From positions 2,108,001 through 2,172,000 of the forward strand of contig NZ_CP114287.1 of assembly GCF_027111295.1 (NCBI RefSeq): a stretch of 64,000 nucleotides of DNA. The letters are read 5' to 3'. Source of the DNA: Flavobacterium gelatinilyticum. Its GTDB lineage: Bacteria > Bacteroidota > Bacteroidia > Flavobacteriales > Flavobacteriaceae. The notes under the pieces are model-generated. The model searched no databases. It was not told the origin of the DNA and saw only the letters and a program-made list of their open reading frames with translations. This document shows, piece by piece, positions 1 through 8,073 of this stretch (positions are counted from its first letter, which is position 1; every line of letters begins with the position of its first letter). Position numbers and translations under genes: made by a program.

Positions 1-1161
1 AATTTTAAAAAAGCTTTCATTCAAAGATATGAATCTAAAGAACTGCCTTTAAGCATTGTATTGGATACTGAAACAGGAATTGGTTATTTGCAAAATCATG
101 AGATGAATGACACTAACGAAATACTTGAAAATTTTTCTTTTAAGCCCAAACAAGTAAAAGAAAAAATTCAAACCTGGACTTCTGTCGATTTTATTTTGCA
201 AAAAAAACTGCAGCATTGTATTCTTAAACAAGAAAAAAATATCGTATTATCTGAAAAAGATTTCCCTGATTTTGATTCTAACATTAAGAATGCTCCCGTA
301 ACTTTCTCTGCAACTATCGAACTTTTTAATGAAGATCAAATTGCCTTGACAGCAACTGGAAATGTAAGTGCGGCAAAATTATTAGGCCGTTTTTGCAATG
401 GTAATAGGGAAATATATAATATCACAAAAGAAATTATTCAAAAAGAAGATGAATATCATCATGATAAAATCTTAGCTGAAATTGTACACATTCCGGAGGC
501 ACGAACTGGAAATATATTAAAAAGACCTGTTCTTCGAAAACATGAAATTAGCTATTTATGCAAACACGGTGTTGTTCAGGAAGATAATTTAGATTTAGGA
601 GATTTATACCTATCTGTTAAATCAAATAGAATTATTTTGCGATCCAAAAAATACAATAAAGAAATAATTCCTTGTTTATCAAACGCACATAATTTTTCTT
701 CAGTGAGTTCTCTTCCTATTTATCATTTTTTATGTGATCTTTGCTCACAGGATACCAAGCCCATTCATTCTTTTTATTGGGGCGTTTTGGAGTTACAATA
801 TGATTTTTTCCCGAGAGTTCTGTATAATGACGTTATACTTTCAAAAGCAAAATGGAAAATTAAGAATAGCGAAATAAGATCTTTTTACACTATGAATCAA
901 AATCATAAAACAGAAGAATTTTTAAAATGGAGATTAGAAAGAAATATTCCACGATTTGCAAATTGGATTGATTCTGACAATACTTTATTATTTGATTTTG
1001 AATCGTCAATTTGTATCGAATTATTCCTAAAATCGCTTAAACAAGAAGAAGAATTTTTTCTTGAAGAATTTTTATTTACAGAAAAATCAGTTGTAGAAAA
1101 CAGTTCTGGAGATCATTTTTCGAACCAGATTATATTATCCTATTACAAAGAAAAAATATAA
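1..1161 (+). CDS. Lantibiotic dehydratase (LanB N-terminal/glutamylation domain), 3' part
   Basis: The frame is open from base 1, so the start lies outside the window and 386 codons remain. The visible start resembles the conserved core of Lant_dehydr_N proteins (RYESKELPLSIVLDTETGIGY), and the end carries a PRVLYNDVILSKAKWKI stretch typical of the end of that domain. In class I lanthipeptide synthesis this domain glutamylates Ser/Thr of the precursor using glutamyl-tRNA. The elimination domain, fused in NisB-type enzymes, is here encoded by the next gene two bases after the stop, so LanB is split. Bacteroidetes pinensin loci are known to have split LanB. No precursor, cyclase or transporter is visible; they would have to lie left of the window. 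Base composition is very AT-rich. Confidence 0.8.
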   Translation, partial: NFKKAFIQRYESKELPLSIVLDTETGIGYLQNHEMNDTNEILENFSFKPKQVKEKIQTWTSVDFILQKKLQHCILKQEKNIVLSEKDFPDFDSNIKNAPVTFSATIELFNEDQIALTATGNVSAAKLLGRFCNGNREIYNITKEIIQKEDEYHHDKILAEIVHIPEARTGNILKRPVLRKHEISYLCKHGVVQEDNLDLGDLYLSVKSNRIILRSKKYNKEIIPCLSNAHNFSSVSSLPIYHFLCDLCSQDTKPIHSFYWGVLELQYDFFPRVLYNDVILSKAKWKIKNSEIRSFYTMNQNHKTEEFLKWRLERNIPRFANWIDSDNTLLFDFESSICIELFLKSLKQEEEFFLEEFLFTEKSVVENSSGDHFSNQIILSYYKEKI

Positions 1162-1163
1162 AA

Positions 1164-2027
1164 ATGCAAAGAGATTTTTGTTTGGGCAGCGAATGGCTGT
1201 ATTATAAAATTTATACAGGTGTAAAAACAGCTGATTATATTTTACTAGAAAAATTACAGCCCATTATTTCAAATCTTGAAAGTAAAAAAATCATTCAAAA
1301 ATGGTTTTTCATTCGATATAAAGATCCAGAAGAACATATTCGTATTCGGTTTTTAGTAAAAAACCAAAAAAAACTGTCCTCAGTTATTCAAGCTTTCTAT
1401 CCAATTTTTGAAGAACTTTTAGAGCAAAATTTAGTTTGGAATATACAAACCGACACGTATAAAAGAGAAATAGAACGATATGGCAAAACTACGATGATTG
1501 ATTCTGAATTCTTTTTTTGGAAAGACAGTAAAATGGCTTTGCAATATATTAAAGCTATACCAAGTTTTAAGACAAAAGAGACACCATTATTATTTAGTTT
1601 TTATGCTATTGATTCCTTTTTAAATTCGTTTCAACTATCGATTCAAGAAAAATTATCTTTGATGGATGATTTGCAAAATTCTTTTAAAATAGAATTTGAA
1701 ACCGACAAGCAACAAAAAAAGGAAATGTCTAAAAGTTATGCTTCATTATATCCGCAAATGAATACTCTTTTGACTGCAGCTTCAAAAAACAATTTTACAG
1801 AAATAACGAAGATTGTAAATCAAAAATCAAGACAAACAGCAAAAAAAGCTTTAGAAATTAAAATTAAAAACGAAATTCCTTTAAAATCTCTTTTAGCTAG
1901 TCACATACATATGATGACTAACAGGCAGTATACTTCTAAACAAAGAATGTATGAGTTAATCATTTATGATTATTTATTTAAATATTATAAAGCAAAAAGT
2001 TTTAGTACTTCTTCTGTTTTACTATAG
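1164..2027 (+). CDS. Thiopeptide-type bacteriocin biosynthesis protein (SpaB C-terminal / LanB elimination domain)
   Basis: A 287-residue soluble protein with the hallmarks of the SpaB_C/thiopeptide-type family: an N-terminal WLYYKIYTG segment, then WFFIRYKDPEEHIRIRFLV, and IERYGKTTMIDSEFFFWKDS in the middle. In class I lanthipeptide synthesis this domain removes glutamate from glutamylated Ser/Thr to leave dehydroalanine or dehydrobutyrine. The ATG lies two bases after the stop of the dehydratase gene, so the two are surely co-transcribed and probably act as a complex. Length fits stand-alone members. No terminator was seen after the stop. It could instead serve a thiopeptide-like pathway, but its partner favours a lanthipeptide. 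Confidence 0.83.
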   Translation: MQRDFCLGSEWLYYKIYTGVKTADYILLEKLQPIISNLESKKIIQKWFFIRYKDPEEHIRIRFLVKNQKKLSSVIQAFYPIFEELLEQNLVWNIQTDTYKREIERYGKTTMIDSEFFFWKDSKMALQYIKAIPSFKTKETPLLFSFYAIDSFLNSFQLSIQEKLSLMDDLQNSFKIEFETDKQQKKEMSKSYASLYPQMNTLLTAASKNNFTEITKIVNQKSRQTAKKALEIKIKNEIPLKSLLASHIHMMTNRQYTSKQRMYELIIYDYLFKYYKAKSFSTSSVLL

Positions 2028-2367
2028 TCTAAGGAAATTTTCAAATGGCTTGGCATAGATTTACTTGTTTTATAGTTCAAAGCCGAATTACTTCTTTTTT
2101 TATTATACCAAATTTAGATGTTTATTGAAATTTCAAGTTCCATCTATTCTCTAGAAATCCCTTTCATAACATAATTAGACAGCTTTCTCTTTAAAATTAA
2201 GATTTAGTTCTTAACTAGAAATCCATCCTGAGCTAGCAAATTCAGTTTTTGTTTTTATTGAGTTTTAACAGGTAAAAACGCAAAAACATGTTAAATGAAG
2301 CGATTAAGTCTCGCACCCTTTTTTAGTATCAGGATAATTTAATAACTTGAAGGTTAAATCTCTTATT
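2028..2367. other. Intergenic region, nothing recognised
   Basis: About 340 AT-rich bases separate the lanthipeptide genes from the lipoprotein/antiporter pair. I see no convincing hairpin terminator, no TAnnTTTG promoter element and no ORF with coding character. The downstream genes are visibly richer in G+C than those before the gap, so this is probably a boundary between unrelated gene blocks. Confidence 0.5.
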
Positions 2368-2952
2368 ATGAAAATATCAGAAACGGCATTTGCAATTATC
2401 ATACTAATTTTTGTTTCCTGCACCGGCGGAAAAGAAAGTCAACTGGAAGTCAGAGAAAAAAAGCTTATGCTCAAGGAAAAAGAGTTTTCAGCAAAAGAAG
2501 AAGATTACAAGAATCTGCTGAAACTTCGCGACAGTCTGCAGCAGGCTGTTTTAATGAAAGAGAAAAAAAAGGATTCTATTGTGAGATTCTGGCCTGACAG
2601 CCTCGTCGGAAGCTGGAATAGCAGGCTGGTGTGCCGTGAATCTGCATGCGGCACTTACGTTATAGGTGACCAAAGGACTGAAAAATGGATTTTTTTCAAT
2701 GACAGCATCGGCCCTATAATTAAAGTTATGGATAATAATAAACTCAAACGCACCTTTAGAGCTGAATACCAAGATGGGCAGGCCCGACTAAATATATATC
2801 TGCCGGACAGCACTGTTGCGGGGAATAATAAGACCACTGCCCTATTAGATAATTTCGGCAGAAAAGTGATTAAAGGCGTGCAGTCGCTCTCCGGAGAGGA
2901 CGGGTGTCTTGTAAAATTCTCAGTTGAGCTTTCCCCTTCCCAAAAAAAATAA
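2368..2952 (+). CDS. Putative coiled-coil lipoprotein
   Basis: A 194-residue protein starting at the ATG that gives a clean lipoprotein signal (MKISETAFAIIILIFVSC, Cys at residue 18); an in-frame TTG 21 bases upstream is less likely because the signal peptide would be extended without reason. Residues of about 25-65 are a highly charged heptad-like stretch (many E, K, L; predicted coiled coil). The rest is a small domain with WNSRLVCRESACGTYVIGDQ and a second Cys near the end. I do not recognise the family. The stop is three bases before the antiporter start, so the two genes form an operon and may work together at the envelope. Confidence 0.65.
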   Translation: MKISETAFAIIILIFVSCTGGKESQLEVREKKLMLKEKEFSAKEEDYKNLLKLRDSLQQAVLMKEKKKDSIVRFWPDSLVGSWNSRLVCRESACGTYVIGDQRTEKWIFFNDSIGPIIKVMDNNKLKRTFRAEYQDGQARLNIYLPDSTVAGNNKTTALLDNFGRKVIKGVQSLSGEDGCLVKFSVELSPSQKK

Positions 2953-2955
2953 TTT

Positions 2956-5076
2956 ATGTTATTAAGTATACATCATATCACCTTTCCTATTGAAGATCCT
3001 CTATTGAAATTTCTTTTAGAGCTGATCATTATTCTATGCATCCCGCTTCTGCTCAACAAGATCAAAGTACCGCATCTTTTAGGGCTTTTAATTGCAGGGG
3101 CTGTAGTAGGGCCTAATGGCTTCCATATTCTCTCCAGAGACAGCAGTGTGGTGGTTACCGGCACAACAGGACTTTTATATATCATGTTCCTTGCAGGACT
3201 GGAGATTAACATGGGAGATTTTAAAAAGAATAAATGGAAAAGTATCACTTTTTCCATCTATACTTTTGCCGTGCCGTTTCTACTGGGGCTGGTTGGAGGC
3301 TATTACATACTGGGTTTTAATATCCTTACCTGCGTTCTTTTTGCCAGCCTGTTCTCCTCCCATACGCTGATTGTGTATCCGATGGTCAGCTCACTTGGTA
3401 TTACCCGAAATCTGGCTGTAAATATCACCGTTGGAGGAACAATGATAACCGATGTTCTTTCTTTAGTAGTTCTGGCTGTGGTAGTCGGCATGTCACAAGG
3501 AGAAGTGGGATCATCTTTTTGGATCAAACTCTCTATATCGATGGTGCTTTTTGGTGTTATTGTATTAATGCTGTTTCCAATTATAGGCCGCTGGTTTTTT
3601 AAGAATGTTCAGGATAAAATATCACAATATATCTTTGTTCTCGTTATGATCTATATGGCCGCGCTTCTGGCTGAATTGGCGGGTATTGAAGCCATTATCG
3701 GCGCCTTTTTTGCGGGATTGGCACTCAACAGACTTATACCCCACACCTCTTCTTTGATGAACCGGGTGGAATTTGTCGGCAATGCTATATTTATTCCGTT
3801 CTTTCTTATCAGCGTGGGAATGCTTATTGACTTTAATGCCTTCTTCAAAAGCTGGGAAACGCTAGGCGTGGCCGTAATAATGCTTATAGCCTCAATTGGC
3901 GGGAAATACCTTGCCGCCGTTGCAACGCAGAAAACTTTTCGTTTTACAGATGATGAAGGAAAATTGATATTTGGACTGAGCGCCGCATCTGCAGCCGCTA
4001 CATTGGCCTCCGTAATGGTTGGTTATAACATTATACTCTCCGAAAATGAAGCAGGAGAACCTATAAGATTATTAAATGAACATGTGTTGAACGGAAGCAT
4101 ACTTCTTATCCTTATCTCCTGCACCATATCTTCTTTTGTTTCAATGGCATCCGCCCAGCGAATAGCCGAAAAAGAAAAAGAAAGTACCGTGTCAGGCGAA
4201 AGCGAAGAAAAAGATAAAATCCTGCTAGCTCTTAACCATGAAAGCACCGTTGAGAAAATGGTAAATCTTGGACTGCTGATAAAGACCAAGTCCCATCATA
4301 TCAACATATATGCCCTGAACGTCATCAGTGAAAGTAAAAATGAATCATCAGCCAAAAATGCTGAAATCCTTTTAGATAAAACTGTAAAAATGGGTGCGGC
4401 ATCCGATACAAATATCATTCCCATAACAAGACATGATCACGATGTGGTCTCGGGAATCAATAATGTGATTAAGGAACAGCAGATTTCCGATCTGGTAGTG
4501 GGTCTTGAAAACGACAAGGGATTTTCTGCATCTTTTATCTACAATTTATACAAAGGCTATCTTCAGAATAAACAGAGCAATGTTTTGATTTACCACGCAG
4601 CGCAGCCTATCGCAACAGTCAAAAGCTATACGGTGCTCATACCTGCAAATGCAGAAAAGGAACCCGGATTTTTTCATTCCCTGCTAAGGGTCTGGAACAT
4701 CAGTAAAAATTCGGGTGCTCAAATGCTATTTTATTCCAATGATAATACAGCCAAAATTCTAAAAAGAATCTGCGACAAAGACAATATTGAAGCCAAATTC
4801 AATCTAATTACTTCATGGCAGCAGGCCCAGACTGCTGCTGAAGACATAAATGAAAATGAAGGTCTGATTATCCTGATGGCTGACAAAGGCATGAAATCCT
4901 ACTTTGAGCAGATGAGAGAAGTTCCTGAATTCCTGAACAGAAATATGAGAAATAATAATTACATCTTAATTTATCCTTACAGAACATTAAATGAAACAGC
5001 ACTAGAGAAACGCTCTGTGACTAATCATGATGACTTTACTGAAATTGGGAAAATGATTTCTAAAGTTTTCAAATAA
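2956..5076 (+). CDS. CPA2-family cation/proton antiporter with C-terminal cytoplasmic domain
   Basis: A 706-residue protein. Residues 1 to about 400 are a Na+/H+ exchanger domain of the CPA2 type with about twelve hydrophobic segments, including the early LLNKIKVPHLLGLLIAGAVVGP motif and GIEAIIGAFFAGLALNRL in the middle. The last 280 residues are soluble and look like one or two degenerate universal-stress-protein-like folds (ILLALNHESTVEKMVNLG and IPANAEKEPGFFHSLL starts), a usual architecture in this family. It should exchange Na+ or K+ for H+ at the inner membrane for pH or ion homeostasis. It follows the lipoprotein gene after a three-base gap and ends at a shared terminator. The cation cannot be read from the sequence. 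Confidence 0.88.
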   Translation: MLLSIHHITFPIEDPLLKFLLELIIILCIPLLLNKIKVPHLLGLLIAGAVVGPNGFHILSRDSSVVVTGTTGLLYIMFLAGLEINMGDFKKNKWKSITFSIYTFAVPFLLGLVGGYYILGFNILTCVLFASLFSSHTLIVYPMVSSLGITRNLAVNITVGGTMITDVLSLVVLAVVVGMSQGEVGSSFWIKLSISMVLFGVIVLMLFPIIGRWFFKNVQDKISQYIFVLVMIYMAALLAELAGIEAIIGAFFAGLALNRLIPHTSSLMNRVEFVGNAIFIPFFLISVGMLIDFNAFFKSWETLGVAVIMLIASIGGKYLAAVATQKTFRFTDDEGKLIFGLSAASAAATLASVMVGYNIILSENEAGEPIRLLNEHVLNGSILLILISCTISSFVSMASAQRIAEKEKESTVSGESEEKDKILLALNHESTVEKMVNLGLLIKTKSHHINIYALNVISESKNESSAKNAEILLDKTVKMGAASDTNIIPITRHDHDVVSGINNVIKEQQISDLVVGLENDKGFSASFIYNLYKGYLQNKQSNVLIYHAAQPIATVKSYTVLIPANAEKEPGFFHSLLRVWNISKNSGAQMLFYSNDNTAKILKRICDKDNIEAKFNLITSWQQAQTAAEDINENEGLIILMADKGMKSYFEQMREVPEFLNRNMRNNNYILIYPYRTLNETALEKRSVTNHDDFTEIGKMISKVFK

Positions 5077-5088
5077 CTGTTATCCTAT

Positions 5089-5127
5089 AAAAAAAGACCC
5101 GTAGAAATGTTTCTGCAGGTCTTTTTT
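5089..5127. terminator. Rho-independent terminator between convergent genes
   Basis: Stem AAAAAAGACC pairs with GGTCTTTTTT around an inner GTAGAAA/TTTCTGC stem. T runs on both strands make it usable by the antiporter gene (+) and the OmpA-family gene (-). Confidence 0.85.
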
Positions 5128-5136
5128 CTTAGTTAA

Positions 5137-7098
5137 TTACATCGATGAAATCAGGAATTCGCTTCTTCGGTTTTTTAAATGCTCTTCTTCAGAACATTTT
5201 ACCCCGTCTTTGCATCTGTTAAGGAGTTTGCTTTCGCCGTATCCTTTTCCTTTTAGACGGTCGGCTGTGATTCCTTTTTCTACGAGCCAGGCTGCGATTG
5301 ATTTTGCTCTTTTATCGGATAAAACCAGATTCGATTTTGCCGAAGATCGGCTGTCAGTGTGAGAGCGGATATCTAATTTCATTTTTGGATATTCCTGCAT
5401 TACGGCCAGAATCTTTTCCAACTCGGCCGCAGCGGCATCCGTTATGGCCCATTTTCCTAAATCAAAATAAATCATAGAAATGTTCAGCGTTTTTGCTAAA
5501 TCAGTTCCTACTTTGATCGTTTTTATTTGAGGAATTTCTACTACAGGGATTTTTTCTCTTTCTAATGTAAAATCTAATTTGCTATCCAGTCCTGTTGAAA
5601 TTGCAATGGCACTTTCTTTTGCAGGATACATTTTTCTTTCGACTTTAACTGTATATTTTTTGCTGCAGTTTACTTTAAAATTATAAACTCCGTCTGCTCC
5701 GGTTGTTACTTCTTCCAACAATTGATTATTTTCATCAAACAGGGTAATTTTGGCTCCTTCGATAACTTCGTTTGCTTTACTGTCGAAAATAGTTCCGGTT
5801 AAGGTTCTTTCGCAAACCAGCTTCTTTGTTTCGGTAAATTTATAAATATCATCATTCCCTACTCCGCCTTTTTTATTTGAAGAAAAATACCCTTTTCTGG
5901 TATTACTGTCGATAATATAAGCGAAATCATCAAATTTAGTATTGATGGGTTCTCCGATATTCTGAACCTGATCGAATGTTCCGTTTTCAAGAATTTTGGA
6001 AACAAAAATATCTAGTCCTCCAAGTCCCGGGCGTCCATCGGTGGCAAAATACAATTCGTTATCTCCTGAAATAAACGGGAAAGTTTCTCTTCCTTCGGTG
6101 TTAATTGCAGCTCCCAGGTTTTCAGGTTTTCCAAATGTTTCGTCTGCATTTATGGTTACAGAATACAAATCAGACTGCCCTTTGGTTCCGGGCATATCTG
6201 AAGCAAAATACAACTTTTTTTCGTCTAAACTTAAGGCCGGATGAGCTGTACTGTATTTATCACTGTTAAATGGCAATTCGGTAATATTAGTCCATTTTCC
6301 GTCAACCAGACTGGCTTTGTACAATTTTAATAAGGTGATGTTTTTATCGTCTTTACCGCGTTTTCCATCCAGAAAATTATTACGGGTAAAATACATCGTT
6401 TTACCATCTTTTGTAAATACAGGAGTCGATTCATTGAATTTAGAATTGATCTCTTTATTCAGCAAAGAAGGATTGTATGCGTTTCCATCTGGTTTAATAG
6501 CTGCTATGTACAAGTTTGTAAACGATTTATTGGTCCATTTAAATGTTTTTCCTTCTTTCTTTCCAATTTTTCGGGCTGAACTAAAAACTAAATTGTTATT
6601 TAAAAATGTACTTCCAAAATCAGATTGTTCTGAATTAACATTCGCAATAGAAACTTCATATCTGCCTGAATTCAATTTGATTTGTTCAAGGTAATTTTTA
6701 TTGTTCTCGAACAAAATTCCTCTGCTGTCAGTATTTGTTTTTTTATTGAATTCATCCAGCATTTTATCTGCTTTAGCATAATCTCCAATCGATTTAAGGG
6801 ATTGTGAATAACGATAGCAATATTCCGGGTCCTGCTTTGCATTGAGTGCAAAAAGTTTATCGTACCAGCCGGCAGCTTTTGGCAGATCGGCGTTGAAATA
6901 GTAAGCGTTTCCTAATCTCTGAAACATTTTTTCATCTTCGTATCCTTTCGCTGCAAGCTTTTCGTATATCGTTATAGCATCTGCGTAAGCATAATTATTA
7001 TATTCTTTTTCTGCCTGAAGCAAAAGTGCTTTTTGTGCCGATGCGCTAAAAAAGAGCAGTGACAAAAAAAGGGTAAATAGTATTTTCTTAAATTTCAT
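5137..7098 (-). CDS. OmpA-family protein with TPR, PD40 propeller and carboxypeptidase-regulatory domains
   Basis: A 653-residue exported protein with signal peptide MKFKKILFTLFLSLLFFSASAQ. Order: TPR-like helices (about 22-130), PD40/WD40-like propeller blades (about 150-425; e.g. KTMYFTRNN, KKLYFASDMPGTKGQSDLY, NELYFATDGRPGLGGLDIF, KGYFSSNKKGGVGNDDIY), a carboxypeptidase-regulatory-like beta domain (about 430-515), and a C-terminal OmpA peptidoglycan-binding domain (IYFDLGKWAIT; RSHTDSRSS; LSDKRAKSIAAWLVEKGI). Such proteins are common partners of PorP/SprF-like proteins and large T9SS substrates and resemble PorE. It starts two bases after the PorP/SprF stop, so the cluster likely works as a unit anchoring or exporting the adhesin. 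Confidence 0.87.
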   Translation of the reverse strand: MKFKKILFTLFLSLLFFSASAQKALLLQAEKEYNNYAYADAITIYEKLAAKGYEDEKMFQRLGNAYYFNADLPKAAGWYDKLFALNAKQDPEYCYRYSQSLKSIGDYAKADKMLDEFNKKTNTDSRGILFENNKNYLEQIKLNSGRYEVSIANVNSEQSDFGSTFLNNNLVFSSARKIGKKEGKTFKWTNKSFTNLYIAAIKPDGNAYNPSLLNKEINSKFNESTPVFTKDGKTMYFTRNNFLDGKRGKDDKNITLLKLYKASLVDGKWTNITELPFNSDKYSTAHPALSLDEKKLYFASDMPGTKGQSDLYSVTINADETFGKPENLGAAINTEGRETFPFISGDNELYFATDGRPGLGGLDIFVSKILENGTFDQVQNIGEPINTKFDDFAYIIDSNTRKGYFSSNKKGGVGNDDIYKFTETKKLVCERTLTGTIFDSKANEVIEGAKITLFDENNQLLEEVTTGADGVYNFKVNCSKKYTVKVERKMYPAKESAIAISTGLDSKLDFTLEREKIPVVEIPQIKTIKVGTDLAKTLNISMIYFDLGKWAITDAAAAELEKILAVMQEYPKMKLDIRSHTDSRSSAKSNLVLSDKRAKSIAAWLVEKGITADRLKGKGYGESKLLNRCKDGVKCSEEEHLKNRRSEFLISSM

Positions 7099-7100
7099 AA

Positions 7101-8012
7101 TTAGAAAAATCTTGGTGATGTAATGCGGCTGTAACCTTTCATAAATTCATAACGCAGGAAGATTTCATGCGATCCTGAATTGTAGTTGTTCAGCTTTGTT
7201 GTTTCGCGGTCGTATGCGTAACCTATGTACATGCTTTTGTTAATCTGAAATCCGGCCATTGCACTCAAAGCGGCACTCCATCTATAAGATACTCCGGCTG
7301 TAAATTTGTCGTTGAACATAAAGTTTGCCGAAACGTCAAGCTGAAGCGGTGATCCTTCGACCATTTTTGCCAAAGCAGCGGGTTTGAATCTGATCATTTC
7401 GTAACGATCTAAATTGAAGACATAACCGGCAATTAAATAGTAGTTGATTTTTTCTTTGAAAATTGCCGTATCATTATCGTCATAACGGCTGGTTTCGATA
7501 AAATTAGGAACTGATAAACCCAGATATCCTTTGTCTGAATGCCAGTAAACCCCTGCTCCTACATTTGGTGAAAACTTATTTTTAAAATCTGAAAACTGGG
7601 GATCGCCCTGATGTTCGAATGTAAGTTTATTTGGATCCAGATTAAAAATATTGGCAGATCCTTTTATACCAAAGGAAAGTTTTGCTGTCGCAGATGTCTG
7701 AATGGAATATGATAGGTCTACTGAAAAATTATTCTCTGTCGTAGGTCCGATTTTGTCATTTACCAGCGAAAAACCCAATCCTAAATTACTGTTATTAATA
7801 GGTGTGTTTACTGATAATGTACTCGTTTCGGGCGCACCATCAAGCCCAACCCATTGTGTACGATACAATCCGAAAATACTCATCACTCCTCTGGAACCGG
7901 CATAAGCAGGATTTATATTTATGGTATTGTGCATATATTGTGTAAACTGTGCATCCTGCTGCGCGAATCCCGCTGCAGAACAAAACAATAAAACTAAAGC
8001 TAATTTTTTCAT
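7101..8012 (-). CDS. PorP/SprF family type IX secretion system membrane protein
   Basis: A 303-residue protein with signal peptide MKKLALVLLFCSAAGFAQ and the family signature directly after it (DAQFTQYMHNTININPAYAGSRG), followed by alternating beta strands of an outer-membrane barrel and an aromatic C-terminal end (SPRFF). In F. johnsoniae SprF is needed for surface delivery of the gliding adhesin SprB; PorP of Porphyromonas is a T9SS component. Family members are often paired with one large type-B sorted substrate. That fits here: the giant adhesin lies 61 bp upstream and the OmpA-like partner two bases downstream. Calling it SprF itself would overreach, since Flavobacterium genomes hold many paralogues. 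Confidence 0.9.
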   Translation of the reverse strand: MKKLALVLLFCSAAGFAQQDAQFTQYMHNTININPAYAGSRGVMSIFGLYRTQWVGLDGAPETSTLSVNTPINNSNLGLGFSLVNDKIGPTTENNFSVDLSYSIQTSATAKLSFGIKGSANIFNLDPNKLTFEHQGDPQFSDFKNKFSPNVGAGVYWHSDKGYLGLSVPNFIETSRYDDNDTAIFKEKINYYLIAGYVFNLDRYEMIRFKPAALAKMVEGSPLQLDVSANFMFNDKFTAGVSYRWSAALSAMAGFQINKSMYIGYAYDRETTKLNNYNSGSHEIFLRYEFMKGYSRITSPRFF

Positions 8013-8029
8013 TTATTTATTTTTAAAAT

Positions 8030-8056
8030 AATGGCCCAACCTGTTGTCAGGCCATT
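8030..8056 (-). promoter_or_regulatory. Stem-loop between adhesin and porP/sprF genes
   Basis: AATGGCC and GGCCATT form a perfect 7-bp stem around a 13-base loop in the 61-base gap. There is no strong T run, so it may be an attenuator or RNA-processing site that lowers or stabilises downstream message. Confidence 0.35.
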
Positions 8057-8073
8057 TTATTAATACGGAAATA

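Noticed and set aside
2347..2367. TTG start for the lipoprotein gene
   Set aside because: The ATG at 2368 gives a standard lipoprotein signal with the Cys at residue 18; the extra seven residues add nothing.
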